From NCBI GenBank assembly GCA_010015675.1, contig ML976977.1, positions 1,985,695 through 2,049,694 on the forward strand: a stretch of 64,000 bases of DNA, read 5' to 3'. Below the pieces are notes generated by a model. It saw only the letters and a program-made list of their open reading frames with translations. It was not told the DNA's origin and did not search any database. Source of the DNA: Byssothecium circinans (taxonomy: Eukaryota > Ascomycota > Dothideomycetes > Pleosporales > Massarinaceae). Below, in pieces: positions 52,801 through 64,000 of this stretch (positions are counted from its first letter, which is position 1; every line of letters starts with the position of its first letter). Made by a program: the position numbers and the translations under genes.

Positions 52801-53155
52801 GATGCAGCCCCATTCCAAGAAGTACTTCACACAGTGGTTCCACGACGTTTGGCGCAACAAATTTCTTTTCTGGTCCATCATGGCTGGCTTCATCACCATC
52901 TTCCCCGTCCTCTACATCCCGGTCATCAACAAGGTCGTATTCAAGCACCGCGGTATTAGCTGGGAGTGGGGCATTGTGTTCGTGGCTACGCTGCTGTTCT
53001 TCCTCGGCATCGAGGCGTGGAAGTGGGCTAAGAGGGTGTATTTCAGGAAGAGGGATGCCAAAACTGGAACTAGGCGGGGCAGCATTGACCTGGAGAAGAG
53101 AGTTTTTGAGAGGTATCTTAGCACGGCGATTAGCACGGATGATGAGAAGGTGTAA
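49809..53155 (+). CDS. ENA-type P-type cation (Na+/K+ efflux) ATPase, 4 exons, 1061 aa
   Basis: A plasma-membrane or endomembrane type IID P-ATPase that expels Na+ or K+, important for salt and alkaline tolerance. Exons 49809-50048, 50111-50388, 50439-51055 and 51105-53155; introns are 62, 50 and 49 nt with GT-AG ends and exact phase. The N-terminus has HALPFTKVIEELG and the cation-ATPase N-domain. M2 is near VVTAIIILNIVIGFMQEF. TGES occurs in LLTGESLPVM. The phosphorylation site is D383 in ICSDKTGTLTQGK. KGAVERV marks the nucleotide-binding domain and TGDGVNDSPSLKRADVGIGMG the hinge. Six C-terminal transmembrane segments follow. The M4 sequence GLSMIPASLIVVLTITMA has the IPASL of ENA pumps rather than the VPE of Ca2+ pumps. 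Ion preference (Na+ against K+) cannot be told from sequence alone. Confidence 0.94.
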
Positions 53156-54465
53156 AGCTGGACGATCTACGATCGATTTGATGGCATGGGACGACACGAC
53201 TTCGTGCGTAATATTTGGGTTGGAAGTGTGTTTCCCGGCGTCCTGAACCGGGAGGCTATTTGTTGGCTCGTCATGGTTTCACGATTTTTTTATTAGTAGC
53301 TGGAAGCTGCAGCAGGCTTCAATAGATTTTGATACCACCGTGTTCATACATCATTTAGTTAATCATAAATATGTACTTCATCATTTCCCAAAAATTCTTT
53401 ATTTCAATGAACGCTTCTTCCAGACGCCAATCCCACCACCATTCTCGCCGCGAAATCATTATTCCTTCCCATACCAAAACACAAATAAATCCCACACCTC
53501 GAACCTTCCATCCCAGCCCAGCTACCTCACCTCACCTGACCCCTAAACCCTCCAGGGCTGCCCCTCAAGCACGCGATGTCCCACCCCGCCCCGCTACTCT
53601 TACTCGGCATCTCGGCACTCGGCCAAGAAAACGCCAACCCGCCAAACCCCCGCCCACGACTTGGCGCTTCCCCACCCATGGTCCCAAGGTCTGGGGCTAT
53701 CGATTGCATCAGCCCAGCCAGCTCGTCGGCTTGGGGGGTGTTGGGTGTGCGTCGGGGTACGTGTTAGAAGATGGATGGATGGTGGGGGAATTAGGTGGAT
53801 GGATGGATGGAAAGAGTGGGAAGCGAGGGGAGGAAGGCGTGTGGTTTGGACGAGAAACGTGGATCCAAAAGAAAAATTAAAGTTTTGACAGACGCCAACG
53901 ACATAACGTGCGTCCCATAAGCCAGGTCGCCGATAACGATGACGCACCAAAAGCGCCAAGGACGTTAGAGGGCAATGGTTAAGAGAAAGCCTTGGGCAAC
54001 TCAAGGTGCGGGGGGAGAGACTACCATGGTACTGTGAGTGAGATCGGTTCCGTTGGAAGCATCGAGACTCGAGGCTAGGCTGGGCTGGGGCTGAGCCTTT
54101 CTTGGGGATCCAAGACTGTGAGGGGCGGTGCTGTCTTGCGTGTCGTGCTCGTGTCAGTGGGTTGCGGTTGATAAAGACGGGGTGCTGGGTTGTGTCTTTG
54201 AAGGACTTTCTGCCATTCGGTTCCTTACCCTGGGGAATACGGTCAGTGTACTTGTTTGGACGGCTTTTGTGCACGCCCGACGCGAGATCGGATTCGACGA
54301 ATGTACAGTACATACCCGTAATATAACAGCTGAATGAGCGTATACGGCTACGACTATCCAAAACGAAGAAAAAGACTTTCGAGAGCGAGGAAGTGCGGAG
54401 GTGAAAAGACGTCGACGTCAACATCATCATCTCCGAAAAACCCGACCCACAGAAAGAATATAAAA
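53156..54465. other. Intergenic, no supported gene
   Basis: 1.3 kb with GGAT-type short repeats near 53,780-53,815. A 303-codon open frame on the minus strand (53600-54511) has low-complexity content and no family features, so it is not listed as a gene. Confidence 0.55.
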
Positions 54466-55369
54466 ATGCCACCAACCGTCCACCCAAACCCGCAAAACGC
54501 CGCTCTCCCACTCCTCCCTCGCTCCGCCCCTACCCTCAGAATCCGCGACCCGCAGAACCGCACCCAGCAAACCCAACAAATCAGACTCTCCCCCACCACC
54601 CTCGGCTTCGTGCTCCCGCTCTTCATCGTCTTCATCTTCGGCCCCTTAATCCTCGTCTACACGATAAAACACAGTCGACGCGAGCGGGTGAGACTAATAG
54701 CACTAGAAGCGAGCAGAGAAGCTTCTGCGAAAACGAAAGTTCCCGAGATCGGGAGGGAGGAGGCGCGGATACGGTTAGCCGGGGCGACGGAGGTGGTGAA
54801 GGGGGAGGAGGGGAAGGAAGTGTATAGGTATGAGTTTAAGGGTACGGAGGTTGAGGGGGAGAAGGATGGGGTTGTGGAGACGGAGTCGGTGATGGGGGAT
54901 GACTGGTATGTTCTGTGCGGTTCTTTATTTATTTTTGTGTGGTTGATGGTATTGAGGAGAGGTTACTGGTGCTGATGATGATGGTGCTGGCAGTGCGATA
55001 TGTCTCTGTTCGCTTCACGCTCCTGCACCTCCCGCACCCGCCAAAGTCGCTAGTGAAACTAGCGTCGGGCTGGAAACGAACGAGTCTTCTTCTGTAAAAG
55101 AAAGATCGACACGCGTGCCGGAGGTGGTTGGGAAAAGCCTCTCGGAGCAAGAAGTGATACTGAGGTTGAGAGTGTGTGGGCATGAGTTCCATGCTGAGTG
55201 TCTGGTTAGTTGGTGCGCGCTGGGGAAGGTGAATTGTCCGATCTGTCGGGCTGTGTACTTTGAGAAGGAGGGGAAGGGGCAGAAGAGTGACGGGGAAAGC
55301 AGTGGGTCGGAAACTGATGTCGAAACGGGTGGGGTTAGTGATACTTCGAGGCGGACGGAGACTGCGTGA
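54466..55369 (+). CDS. Membrane RING-H2 finger protein (putative E3 ligase), 2 exons, 271 aa
   Basis: Exon 1 (54466-54905) and exon 2 (54994-55369) are joined across an 88-nt GT-AG intron. One transmembrane helix lies at about residues 45-67 (TLGFVLPLFIVFIFGPLILVY), followed by a basic, helical segment, so the RING should face the cytosol. The first Cys pair DCAIC is formed exactly over the splice junction. It is followed by an insert of about 50 residues rich in Ser, Ala and Pro before the remaining ligands VCGHEFHAECLVSW and NCPICRAVYF. The ligand order is C3H2C3 (RING-H2). The long insert between the first and second ligand pairs is unusual. The C-terminus is Ser/Glu-rich. An in-frame ATG at 54334 would add 44 basic residues; the start at 54466 is preferred because it lies just before the conserved-looking part, but this is not settled. 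Confidence 0.78.
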
Positions 55370-56033
55370 TGAGGAAGTGAGGATCGCTTTGGGAAATGTT
55401 TATGGCGTTTGGGATGAACGTAAGAGTATGATACCTTGGGTCGGTGTTTTTGAACATGATTGCGGTTTAGGTAACGGGCATGGGATGTATTCTAGTGTGG
55501 TTTGGAAACCGGGAGCGAGAGAAAGGTTGTTGATGCAGTAGTAGCGGCAGTACATGGCCTATATTTCATTCAAATCGCACTGTTGCTCTATCAAGTCCAT
55601 GTATGCATCTAAAGCACGATGAGATTAACAATAGCCAAGAGTGAAAATGCGGGCTGCAATGAATATGCAGAGCTAGGTAGGAGGTGGAGGTCCGCACACG
55701 AGGCTGCATATATGAATTAGTAGTGTACAGAAGACTTGCCATTATCAAGTATAGATTCATGCTTCCAAGTGAGACGAGCGATATCCAGCGACTCCCAAAA
55801 CCGATACAGAAAGCAAAGCTGCAAAAGGAAATGTTCAGTACCATATGTAGAAGATGTTGATGCAATGCGTTATATTGAACTTCTTTTGCAGCGGCAAACA
55901 GCAAGCGCACTCCGCAACCATATCCCATGACCCACTCCACCGAGCTATCCACTGCCATGTCAATGTCTGATTGTTCGCCTAGTTACACACTAAACCCTTA
56001 TAATGCTTTCTAAACGTCTTCGGAAGCTACACC
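55370..56033. other. Intergenic, no supported gene
   Basis: RING gene 3' flank and upstream sequence of the broken epoxide hydrolase gene. Nothing distinctive. Confidence 0.55.
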
Positions 56034-57421
56034 ATGCCGGGCGTCTCAAAGGTTCATTTGGTAACCACAACGACCATGCAATCAATGTACGATCCCGCCA
56101 CTTCGTGTCGAAGAGTGAAACGGTTAGAAATGTCCGACATCACCTCCTTTGACCCCACAATCCCACAAGACGAAGTCGATCGTCTCTTCCGCAAGTTGAG
56201 CGATACACGGCTCCCCAAGATGCCCATTGTGCCGGACGCGGGAGACGATTATGGTGAGACGTCCTTTTCCACTACTTACTGTCACCTGTGCATGTGCATG
56301 ACGTCCTCTCTATCTAGGTAGGCGTACATACAGCTGACATGAAATGTTGTAGGACCGTCACTAGAACGGATTTACAAACTTTACAACTATTGCTTGGATG
56401 ACTTCAAGTGGTCGGAGTCACAGAGAGTCATCGCAGCATGGCAGCACTTCCCAACCGAGATCGAGATCGAGGGGCTGAAGGTGCATTTCATCCATGAGAG
56501 GGTATAGAGAATGGAATGGAAAGTGTTACCTTTGTTGTCGGTTCATGGATGGCCTGGCATATTTTTCGAGTACCACTTTCTTTTCCAAGTCCACCTGTGC
56601 ACAAAGTCAAGTTAACTGACCATCACGCCCAGATTCCAGATTGTAATGAAACTACTTCTCTCACCCTCAGACACTCACCACCTCTCTTTTGACCTCGTCA
56701 CCCCTTCCCTCCCAGGATTCCGCTGGTCGCAAGGCCCACCTCAAACCTGGACCCTCCAAGACACAGCCCGCACCTACCATCTACGACGTCCTCATGAAGC
56801 GACTCGGATGCACTTCCTGCGCCGTCTAAGCAGGGGACTGCGGCCACTGGGTAACCCGCGAACTAGGAAACGGACGTTGTCCATCTTGCAAAGCCGTCCA
56901 CAGCAACATGGGCACGCGTCTCCGCGAAGGCCACATGGGGTATGCGATTGAGATGCGCACACAGCCGCAACCCATCGGCATCATGATGCTCGTGGTGAGA
57001 AGTATCAGGAACTGACTGATGCGAACCTCGGGACGGCGACGCTGGAGAAGGAGTTACTGGATGATGTGTGTACGACGCTTTGTTTGTACTTTCTCACGCC
57101 GCCGTCGGTTATGACGTCCATGTTGTGTTATTTCAATAATGGGGGCATGAGGTGTATACTGAGTTTTATGCGTGGGAGGAGTATTTTATTAGGGTGCCGT
57201 CGGGTTTGACTACGTTTCCGCATGATGCGTTTCCGGTTCCGAAGGCTGGCGTGGAGAGTACGGCTACGGACTTAGGGTTCTTTAGAGGTGAGTTGGTGGT
57301 GATGCTGATATTGATGATTGAGGATTGAGGATTGGAGGGGTCATTTTGCGTGTATGGAGTGTCCTGAAGATATGGTGCGGGATCTGCGAGAGTTCCTTGG
57401 GGTGTACTACAGTGGGTAAGC
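56034..57421 (+). pseudogene. Broken epoxide hydrolase gene (EHN plus alpha/beta-hydrolase)
   Basis: Pieces of a microsomal-type epoxide hydrolase occur in order on the plus strand but in different frames. They are: the EHN N-terminal region (DEVDRLFRKLSDTRLPKMPIV, then after an intron IYKLYNYCLDDFKWSESQRV and EIEIEGLKVHFIHERV, ended by TAG near 56506); the oxyanion-hole region LLSVHGWPGIFFEYHF; PSLPGFRWSQGPPQ; the nucleophile-elbow region around YDVLMKRLGC and AGDCGHWVTRELGNG, preceded by an in-frame TAA; CLYFLTPPSVMTSMLCYFNN; FPHDAFPVPKAGVEST; and a catalytic-His end GGHFACMECPEDMVRDLREF. At least two frame changes and two stops are needed, so no intact enzyme can be made. The nucleophile position reads GDCGHW where GDWGHW is usual. 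Some frame changes might be unrecognised introns. Confidence 0.75.
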
Positions 57422-58368
57422 ATGGTGAGACTTTGTCCCGGGTGTTTATCAGTCTCTAAGACTGCATTGGAAGATGGGCGATTACATCCCTGGACGATCT
57501 GTGCATTGGAAGAAGGGAAATCTCGTGTCTGAACGAGCTTTGAAGTCTATCATGCAATCTCCCAGCTCACCAATGGAGCTGTGAATCTTGTGTTCGATAG
57601 AAGTGCTGTACTACCTTCATCGGCAAGCTGCAGTGGCCGCTGTGGTTCGTGCTTGGTTCGCCAGCCGGGTGTTGTTGCTGTGCCTCAATGATCCGCTGGG
57701 TAACCGCCACGAGCTGATGTCTCGTGGTGACACCTCCTCTTCTGGGTGTGACCTGTGGAGTTGTCATAGCATGTGGTGGCGTGCGTAAGGGAGGCAGCTG
57801 GAGACACCGCAAAAGCAAAGTCTCACAGCATGCGAGTTTCGGATGAGGATCCTGATGAGGAGCAAATGCCCTTGGAGCTGTCTTGGTGTCATGGAGTTTA
57901 TTGGAGGCGTGGAACCAACACGTTCGCGTTCTGCATGCTGCCTATGTATCGATAAGGGCACTTCCGGTGCAGCGCGCTCGGCCAATCAGCGGCGAGACGG
58001 GCATGACCAAATTTCCGATCTTGGTACCTGCATGCATGGTTCGCGGGCAACGGCCCCAAGAGCGCCTTAGGCGTAATGATAATGGTCTAACGATGCGATG
58101 CCCCTTTCCCACATGCCAGTTCCAGAAGCAGACATCAAAAGTCGCAATAATCGTCGTTGCTCTGCTGAGTCTGCTCCATGTCGCTCTCACCCACCCACCC
58201 AACGCTGTTCCGCTGCCCTTGCCCGTCCGTGTGCATGTTCTGCGCTGCCCAGCATTCCGCCGCCCGTCGCCTGTCGTACCTCGAGCCGCGCGCCTCAACC
58301 TTCCTCGCGAACCGGGACGGTCAATTTCCGAGGATATTGGGCTTCATGAGAGGAGCAATCTCGCCGTC
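57422..58368. other. Intergenic, upstream of TBC gene
   Basis: No gene is supported. The TBC reading frame stays open back to 57883, but the translation there has no conserved features and is probably leader sequence. Confidence 0.5.
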
Positions 58369-60975
58369 ATGAGCGATGAAACCGCGCCTTCGGGGCAGTC
58401 CCCAGACACTGGTAGCACTGCGAATTCAAAGACGCCGGCCGAACAGCCACCGCCAGCGACGGCAACGCCTCACACGAGCCCCGCGTCCAAAACTTCCCCG
58501 CGCGGCTGGCTCAGCGGCGTGCGGCGCCCAAAGACTGCACCAGGACCGCGAGCTTCGGCGGTCAAGAAGAGTCTGTTAACAGAAGATGACGCCCGACGGG
58601 ACTCGGCCTTGGCAGGGTCATCCAACTCCACCGCGAGCACCAGCACCGACCTCAACACCACCAATGCGCCCTCGACGCCGACCAGCCTGCGCAAGACACC
58701 GAGCCTGCCTTCCATAGTCGTCCAGGATGTCCCCTCGGCCCGCCCGAGCAGAGACACACCAGCGCAAGAGCGAACCCCGTCCTCACGCGGCAGCCAGGAC
58801 ACGTTCCAGCTCGACACCATCATCCCTACGGGCGACTTCGACGACCTGACGTCGCCCAGCCAGGTCTCGTTCTCCAAGAGGGGCAGCATGCTGCTGGGCG
58901 GCAAGCGGGCGAACAAGATGAATAAGCAGTTGGGGCTGGTGGTGGAAGGCACGACGGACCCGCAGACCCCATCGCAGCACACCGAGAAGGAACCGTTGCA
59001 GGCACAGAAGGAGCAATCCACCACCGCTACGCCCCGAATGTCGCTATCGCCGTCGACCCGCCCGCAGTCGCGATTCTCCACCAGAGGCCGAGTCGTCAGC
59101 TACCGCGCGCTGTCGACCGACGAGATGATGCTTTCGAAGAAGGTGCGCCAAATGTACCAGCACGGGAACGAGAGTGCCGCGAATTGGGAGACGGTGGACG
59201 AAGAGGCGGAAAGTGCGCAGAACAGCTTTGTCGACAACAGCAGCCTCTCCGGCACCCCCGCCACTGCCTCGTCATTGACGGTGGATAAAAGTCGCGACAA
59301 TGCCGGTTCGACCATGACCTCACGACGGGGCAGTGGCGTGACCATTGCGAAAGAGCCGCAGGAAATGGCAGGAGGGATCGAAGACTGGACTGAGCTGGAA
59401 GGAGGAGAGGTCGACCGCTACGGCTTCATCCTCCCGAAGAAGGCGGATTCACGAGGGTCGGCGGCTGAGGGGATGGATGGGCCAGATGAGCCGCGAATAC
59501 AGCGTGTCACCACAATTCTCAAAATGGCCTCTGAAGAGCCTAGGAAGCGCGGCCTTGGGCGTAGTACATCCAAAGCACCGTCTTCTCGTTCCGCAGTCCC
59601 GAACAACCGATCATCGCAAGGACGTCGGTCACAGAATTCCGCAAGACCGACAGCGTCCATATTCTCAAGTCGCACCGCTCGAAGTACTTCTCAACAGCAA
59701 ATCCGTCATGCTACGAACAGATTACCGCACAACAGGGACCGTCGGTTACTGGACGAGGCCAGCGACATGCTCAAGCTTCCACCCGGTCTAGCGGAAGTAG
59801 AGGAACAGAAGGACGGTGGGAGGGCCGCTCAAATCACGAAAGCGAAAGAGATAGAGCGCGAGGAGAAGTGGCGCAAAATGGCCAAGGTGGTCCAGTCTGG
59901 CGCCAACAGTGGAGGCATGATGTTTGAGTTCGATGTCAAAGACAGCACAGTAATATCGCGGACCTGGAAAGGCATTCCGGATCGCTGGAGGGCAACTGCT
60001 TGGTATGCATTCCTTGCGGCTAGCGCCAAAGCAGACCCAACCAGTCCCACCGAGGAGGAACTGGTGGTCAACTTTTATGAACTGCAAGAAGAGAGCTCTG
60101 CAGACGACATGCAGATTGATGTGGATGTACCACGAACCATCAACCGCCACATCATGTTCCGACGGAGGTACCGAGGAGGGTGAGTCGAGTCCACGTGGCA
60201 TCCACGTTTATACATGTGCAATTACTCGACGCTAATATGTTCCAGCCAGCGGCTCTTGTTTCGAGTCCTGCATGCCATGTCTCTCTACCTACCAGACACT
60301 GGCTATGTCCAAGGGATGGCTGCGCTTGCGGCCACACTGCTCTGCTACTACGAAGAGGACCGAGCCTTCGTTATGCTAGTCCGCCTCTGGATGCTTCGAG
60401 GCCTGGAGCGACTCTACGAATCTGGCTTCGCGGGGTTGATGGATGCTTTGGACGATTTCGAGAAGAATTGGCTGCGCAATGGGGACGTAGCCAAGAAGCT
60501 GGTAAGCCATTGTCTTGCCACTCCCCTTACACTACTACTTTTCGACACTGTCGTAGGATAGCAGAGTTCGGCCCATTTGATACGCCATGATGATATTAGG
60601 CTTCGTGCTAATGATTCCTCGCAGGAAGAACTCTGCATCACGTCCACCGCTTACGGTACCCGATGGTACTTGACCCTGTTCAACTATTCGCTACCGTTCC
60701 CCGCCCAGCTCCGCGTGTGGGACGTTTTCATGCTGTTGGGCGACGCCTCCTACTCCAACGACAAATCATCAAAATTCAGTGGAGACCTAGACGTGCTGCA
60801 TGCGACGTCTGCCGCACTAATCGATGCAACGCGGGAGATCTTGCTGGATTCGGATTTCGAGAATGCGATGAAGGTGTTGACATCCTGGGTACCGATCAAA
60901 GACGAGGACCTCCTCATGAGAGTGGCAAAGGCGGAATATAAGATGCGTAAAAAACGAGCCAGTAACGCGGGGTGA
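58369..60975 (+). CDS. TBC-domain Rab GTPase-activating protein, 3 exons, 805 aa
   Basis: TBC proteins speed GTP hydrolysis by Rab GTPases and so control vesicle traffic. Exons 58369-60179, 60246-60501 and 60625-60975 join in frame across GT-AG introns of 66 and 123 nt. The first ~500 residues are disordered, Ser/Thr/Pro-rich and full of potential phosphorylation sites. The TBC domain fills about residues 535-765: it begins with SRTWKGIPDRWRATAWYAFL, has the arginine-finger motif in IDVDVPRTI (IxxDxxR) and the glutamine finger in TGYVQGMAAL (YxQ), followed by LRVWDVFMLLG. Both catalytic fingers are intact, so GAP activity is expected. The start at 58369 (MSDETAPSGQ) is chosen as the first ATG giving ordinary fungal N-terminal composition; upstream in-frame ATGs exist. 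The Rab target cannot be inferred. Confidence 0.9.
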
Positions 60976-63900
60976 GACGGACTGACGCACTGGAATAAGG
61001 CAAGTCGTTTCGCCTAATCAGCAGCCACGTCTGCAATGGGGCACTCCTGAGGGGACCTTCGGTTCGCGTGTCCCATCCTCCTCGACGAAAGAACGTGTGC
61101 TGCATAAGCGCCGATCGTTCTAAGATCAGTGGCTTACTCCTGTCGCGTGGTTGCCACGCCTCTTTTCCTGATTGGGACACTATCGCATTCTTCTTTGCGC
61201 GGCGGGCGTGGTCTGGCGACACGGCGGCAACACATTACGGAAACCTCACCAACTGGCTGGCCTCGGGTCTTATTCCCCCGTCGGCGTGGCTTTGGGGCGA
61301 TACGGCGGTAGCATTACGACATATCATTTTCGACTTTACTGTCTCTGCGCGTCCGCAGCTGGGTTTAATGACGCATGTGCTTTTTACAAGATACCTCTGT
61401 TTATTTTCTTGCTGTAATGTGGCATATCGATACTGGTAGCATGGGCAAGGGGGCTCAATTGGACGCAGCGACGGTCTTGTGTAGATTCTGATACCTAGAT
61501 AGAACTAGAAGTAGCTAATGTATAATTCCGGAATCATCATATTCTTTGTAATAGACACTTCAACTCTATCCGGCAGTTTCTCCAGATGCATGCCGTCTTG
61601 CCATGTACAGTATGTCAGCCCGCCCCCGACCAAGTCAAGTCACATCCTCGACCGACGGGCTCCACCATAAAACTATCAACTACGGTAATGATGATAATAC
61701 TCCCCGCACACCGCAATTGCTTGTTACCTACAAAGGATACCACCGGTGGTAGACGACCGCACCACCTCCGCATAAGGGCCGATGGGAAAGGAAGTGAACC
61801 ATGGTTCCGAAGGCAAAAAACCACAGTACTGTACAGCTACGGTGTGCTACCTCTGCGCGGAAAAAGAATCTCCACCCGTTTATTTAGCACTTGCAGTAGT
61901 GGCAGCGTAAGCGACCCATGGATGCAGATGAAGATTGTAGGGTAGGCGAGTGATAGACACTACAGTAGGCGAGATTTCTGCTTTGGGAAGGGAGCTGGGA
62001 GCTGTTATGTACCGTAGGTAGAGCTGTGGAGGCAATTGGGGTGGCGAAAGCGGGATCCCGTGTGCTTAAACCTTCCTGTCTTCCGTCCTCGCTCGCCACG
62101 GAACTGCTCCCCCATCGCGTGCGGCTTCTGCACTCGGCTGGAAGAGCTCCTTTTGACTATTTCTTTCTTTTTTTTTAACCTTTCTTTTATGTATGTCATT
62201 TTTTTTCTTCTCTCGCCACCACAAGAATGTGATTCTTACTCTTGCCAGCTGCAGCTTTTGTTATCTAGTTCAACGATTCGACAAGAGGGCCGGGTCTGCG
62301 AGCCGGATCTGGCGATGTGCGCCGCCGCTGTGGGCAATATTTCCCTCAAACTACAAGTAGATACTGACTGACTGACGCGGATGCGGATGCGGATGCGGAT
62401 GCGGATGGGGTTGACGATCAGTTCAGATAGACTAATAATGTTAAGCCGACCCGACGCGAGACATTTTTAGAAGCAGAAGCAGAAAGCAGAAGCGCGCGCC
62501 GGGATGGTGGGATAGTTAGTTAGTTGAGCCAAGAAGTTGGGAAAGAAAAGATTGCCGATCTTTCATTTTTTTCGGTATAGGGCTCCGGAGGCTAACATCG
62601 AACATCATGCCACTTTGCGAGGGATCTGCGCGCGTGTTTGCTGCTTCGAGAGATGAGGTTGGATTGAAGGGTTGAGGGTTTTTTTCTTTCGATAGGGAAA
62701 GGATGGCTTGCGCCACGGCGGTAAATAATAATGGGGAGTTTTGAGGAGCGTGGGAAGGCGGCAGCGGCAGCGGCGGAGAATTTGTTTGTTGGGCGAGGGC
62801 TGGGGAGGGTTGTGGAGCCGAAGTACTGTATGTGGATGTGTGGGATGGGGGATTTTACATAGTCGCGGTTCACCGGTCAACCGGTGCGAAGAGAGGGTTG
62901 CCCTGCGTCTGCAAATGCATCCGCGTGTGCTGGTGTTCTACTACATGCAGCTGTAGCAGCAGCAGTATCAAGAGGGCTATCAAGAGGGTGCGTATTTGTC
63001 GATGCTGAGAATTGCATTTCTACCAACGACTCCTAACTCAAGTTACTAGAATAGTGTATAGGTATGCAGGACTCGCCTACTTGAGTCCTTCGCGGCTTTC
63101 GTATGCACCGACGACTGACAATCGAGACGTCTCGACGGTTGACGTTCTGAAACCATACATGGTCATTATTTCCCACATGGCTATCCACCGGCTCGCTTCA
63201 AGATGCGTTCTGCCAGCCTCGTGTTCGGATACGGAGATGGGCCTCTGGTCAACCGTACCAATGTCCCAATCGGGCTAGCAAGGAACAGCGAGGGTTGCTT
63301 CCGGAGCCCGTTGAGATCAGGTGCATTTAATCTCCGTGTGTGCATGGACGCCAGTCTGCCAGACGAACTGTTGTTCTTCAAACTTCAAATTCTGTCGCGT
63401 CGCTGTCACTGTCCCAAAGAGGCAGGGCACGGACCATGCATGTGCCCTGGTCCCAGCTGGAAGCGGGCAGCCCGTGTCGGATGTGGGCTTTTATCACATT
63501 TATCACATGGCAATCTTACAAGATCACATGTCACGAGCGCGTTTCACAGACGGGCAGGCAGTCTTGAAATTAGAGGCGCTCTACGGGGAATATTAACGGT
63601 ATTAACAATGGTTCTGGAAAGAGGCTCAACCGCACAGCGTCTCCGTACTCGTGGAGTGAATACGGCCCAGATTGGTGTCGACGGGCCGGGTAGATTTAGA
63701 GCGGGTCGACAATCTTGATCAGCGGGCTGGAGGGCTGGAGAAGAAGGCTCTGGACTGCATTCGACTGCATCGACTGCATCGAGGACGATGAGAAGGCCAG
63801 CGCCACGCGTTTCAGGTAGACTTGCCTCCCTCCACGCCGGGCCAAACAGGCAAAGCTCCAGCGCGCGGTGCGCACACGGAAATTTAAATGCTGACCGGAG

Positions 63901-64000
63901 GCGATCGTTCGCTGGAAACCGGGCCCTCGGTGATTGCGCAACCCCTCCTCCCCCTCACCCGCCGCGTCCACGTCACGGCCACCGCCTAGAACTCCAGAGC
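60976..64000. other. 3-kb right end without supported gene
   Basis: Open frames are all under 175 codons and show no domain features, signal peptides or splice-supported extension. The region is not RIP-like. The last 300 bases are GC-rich and may be the promoter of a gene beyond the window. Confidence 0.5.
62377..62406. repeat. Hexanucleotide microsatellite (GCGGAT)5
   Basis: Five perfect tandem copies in the gene-free right end. Confidence 0.9.

Noticed and set aside
53600..54511. 303-codon open frame on the minus strand
   Set aside because: Proline, serine and basic low-complexity content, no domain or signal peptide, and it overlaps the 5' end of the RING gene. It looks like a chance frame in GC-rich DNA.
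63203..63718. 171-codon plus-strand open frame near the right end
   Set aside because: No domain, signal peptide, splice-supported extension or compositional support.

Overview
The window is filamentous ascomycete (Pezizomycotina) chromosomal DNA, most likely from a Dothideomycete-like lineage. The signs are mostly short GT-AG introns (about 48-90 nt, a few of 120-175 nt) inside otherwise compact genes, fungal-only families (DUF3632, WSC, NDR-type AGC kinase, ENA-type cation ATPase, guanyl-type RNase), and one AT-rich island carrying the mutation signature of repeat-induced point mutation (RIP). The class-level placement is inference. All gene models were spliced by eye from reading frame, splice consensus and family conservation.

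Left arm (1-37,450) is mostly well-kept genes. In order: a short-chain dehydrogenase; a Ser/Pro-rich single-pass membrane protein; a secreted protein resembling the Con-13 type; Listerin (LTN1/RKR1), head to head with the TFIIH helicase RAD3/XPD; a two-WSC-domain secreted protein; an NDR-like AGC kinase; a Thr/Ser-rich, probably GPI-anchored surface protein; a secreted RNase T1/N1-type enzyme; a DUF3632 protein; a Yippee-family zinc protein; the translesion polymerase REV1, head to head with a nucleolar FKBP-type prolyl isomerase (FPR3/4 type); ornithine decarboxylase antizyme with a +1 programmed frameshift; and a coiled-coil membrane protein.

The middle island (about 37,450-45,120) is decayed repeat DNA. 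It holds a candidate tRNA-headed SINE-like insertion between 92-bp direct repeats, a kinase-like pseudogene whose only damage is transition-type stop codons, and a PD-(D/E)XK nuclease-like gene split by a complete 2,992-bp hAT transposon with 22-bp perfect terminal inverted repeats and an 8-bp target duplication. A second, far less mutated copy of the SINE-like tail lies near the right edge of the island. Internal transposon sequence is depleted of CA/TG and rich in TA, whereas the two ends still carry CA/TG.

Right arm (45,120-64,000) carries a glutathione S-transferase, an F-box-like protein, an ENA-type P-type ATPase, a membrane RING-H2 protein, a broken epoxide hydrolase gene, a TBC (Rab-GAP) protein, and a final 3 kb with no gene I can support.

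The genes do not form one pathway. Themes that recur are genome maintenance (XPD, REV1), protein quality control and turnover (Listerin, antizyme, RING, F-box), and surface or secreted proteins. The most unusual items are the antizyme recoding site, the hAT-split gene with RIP-spared ends, the tRNA-headed repeat, and a small 83-bp palindromic element with 5-bp flanking repeats.
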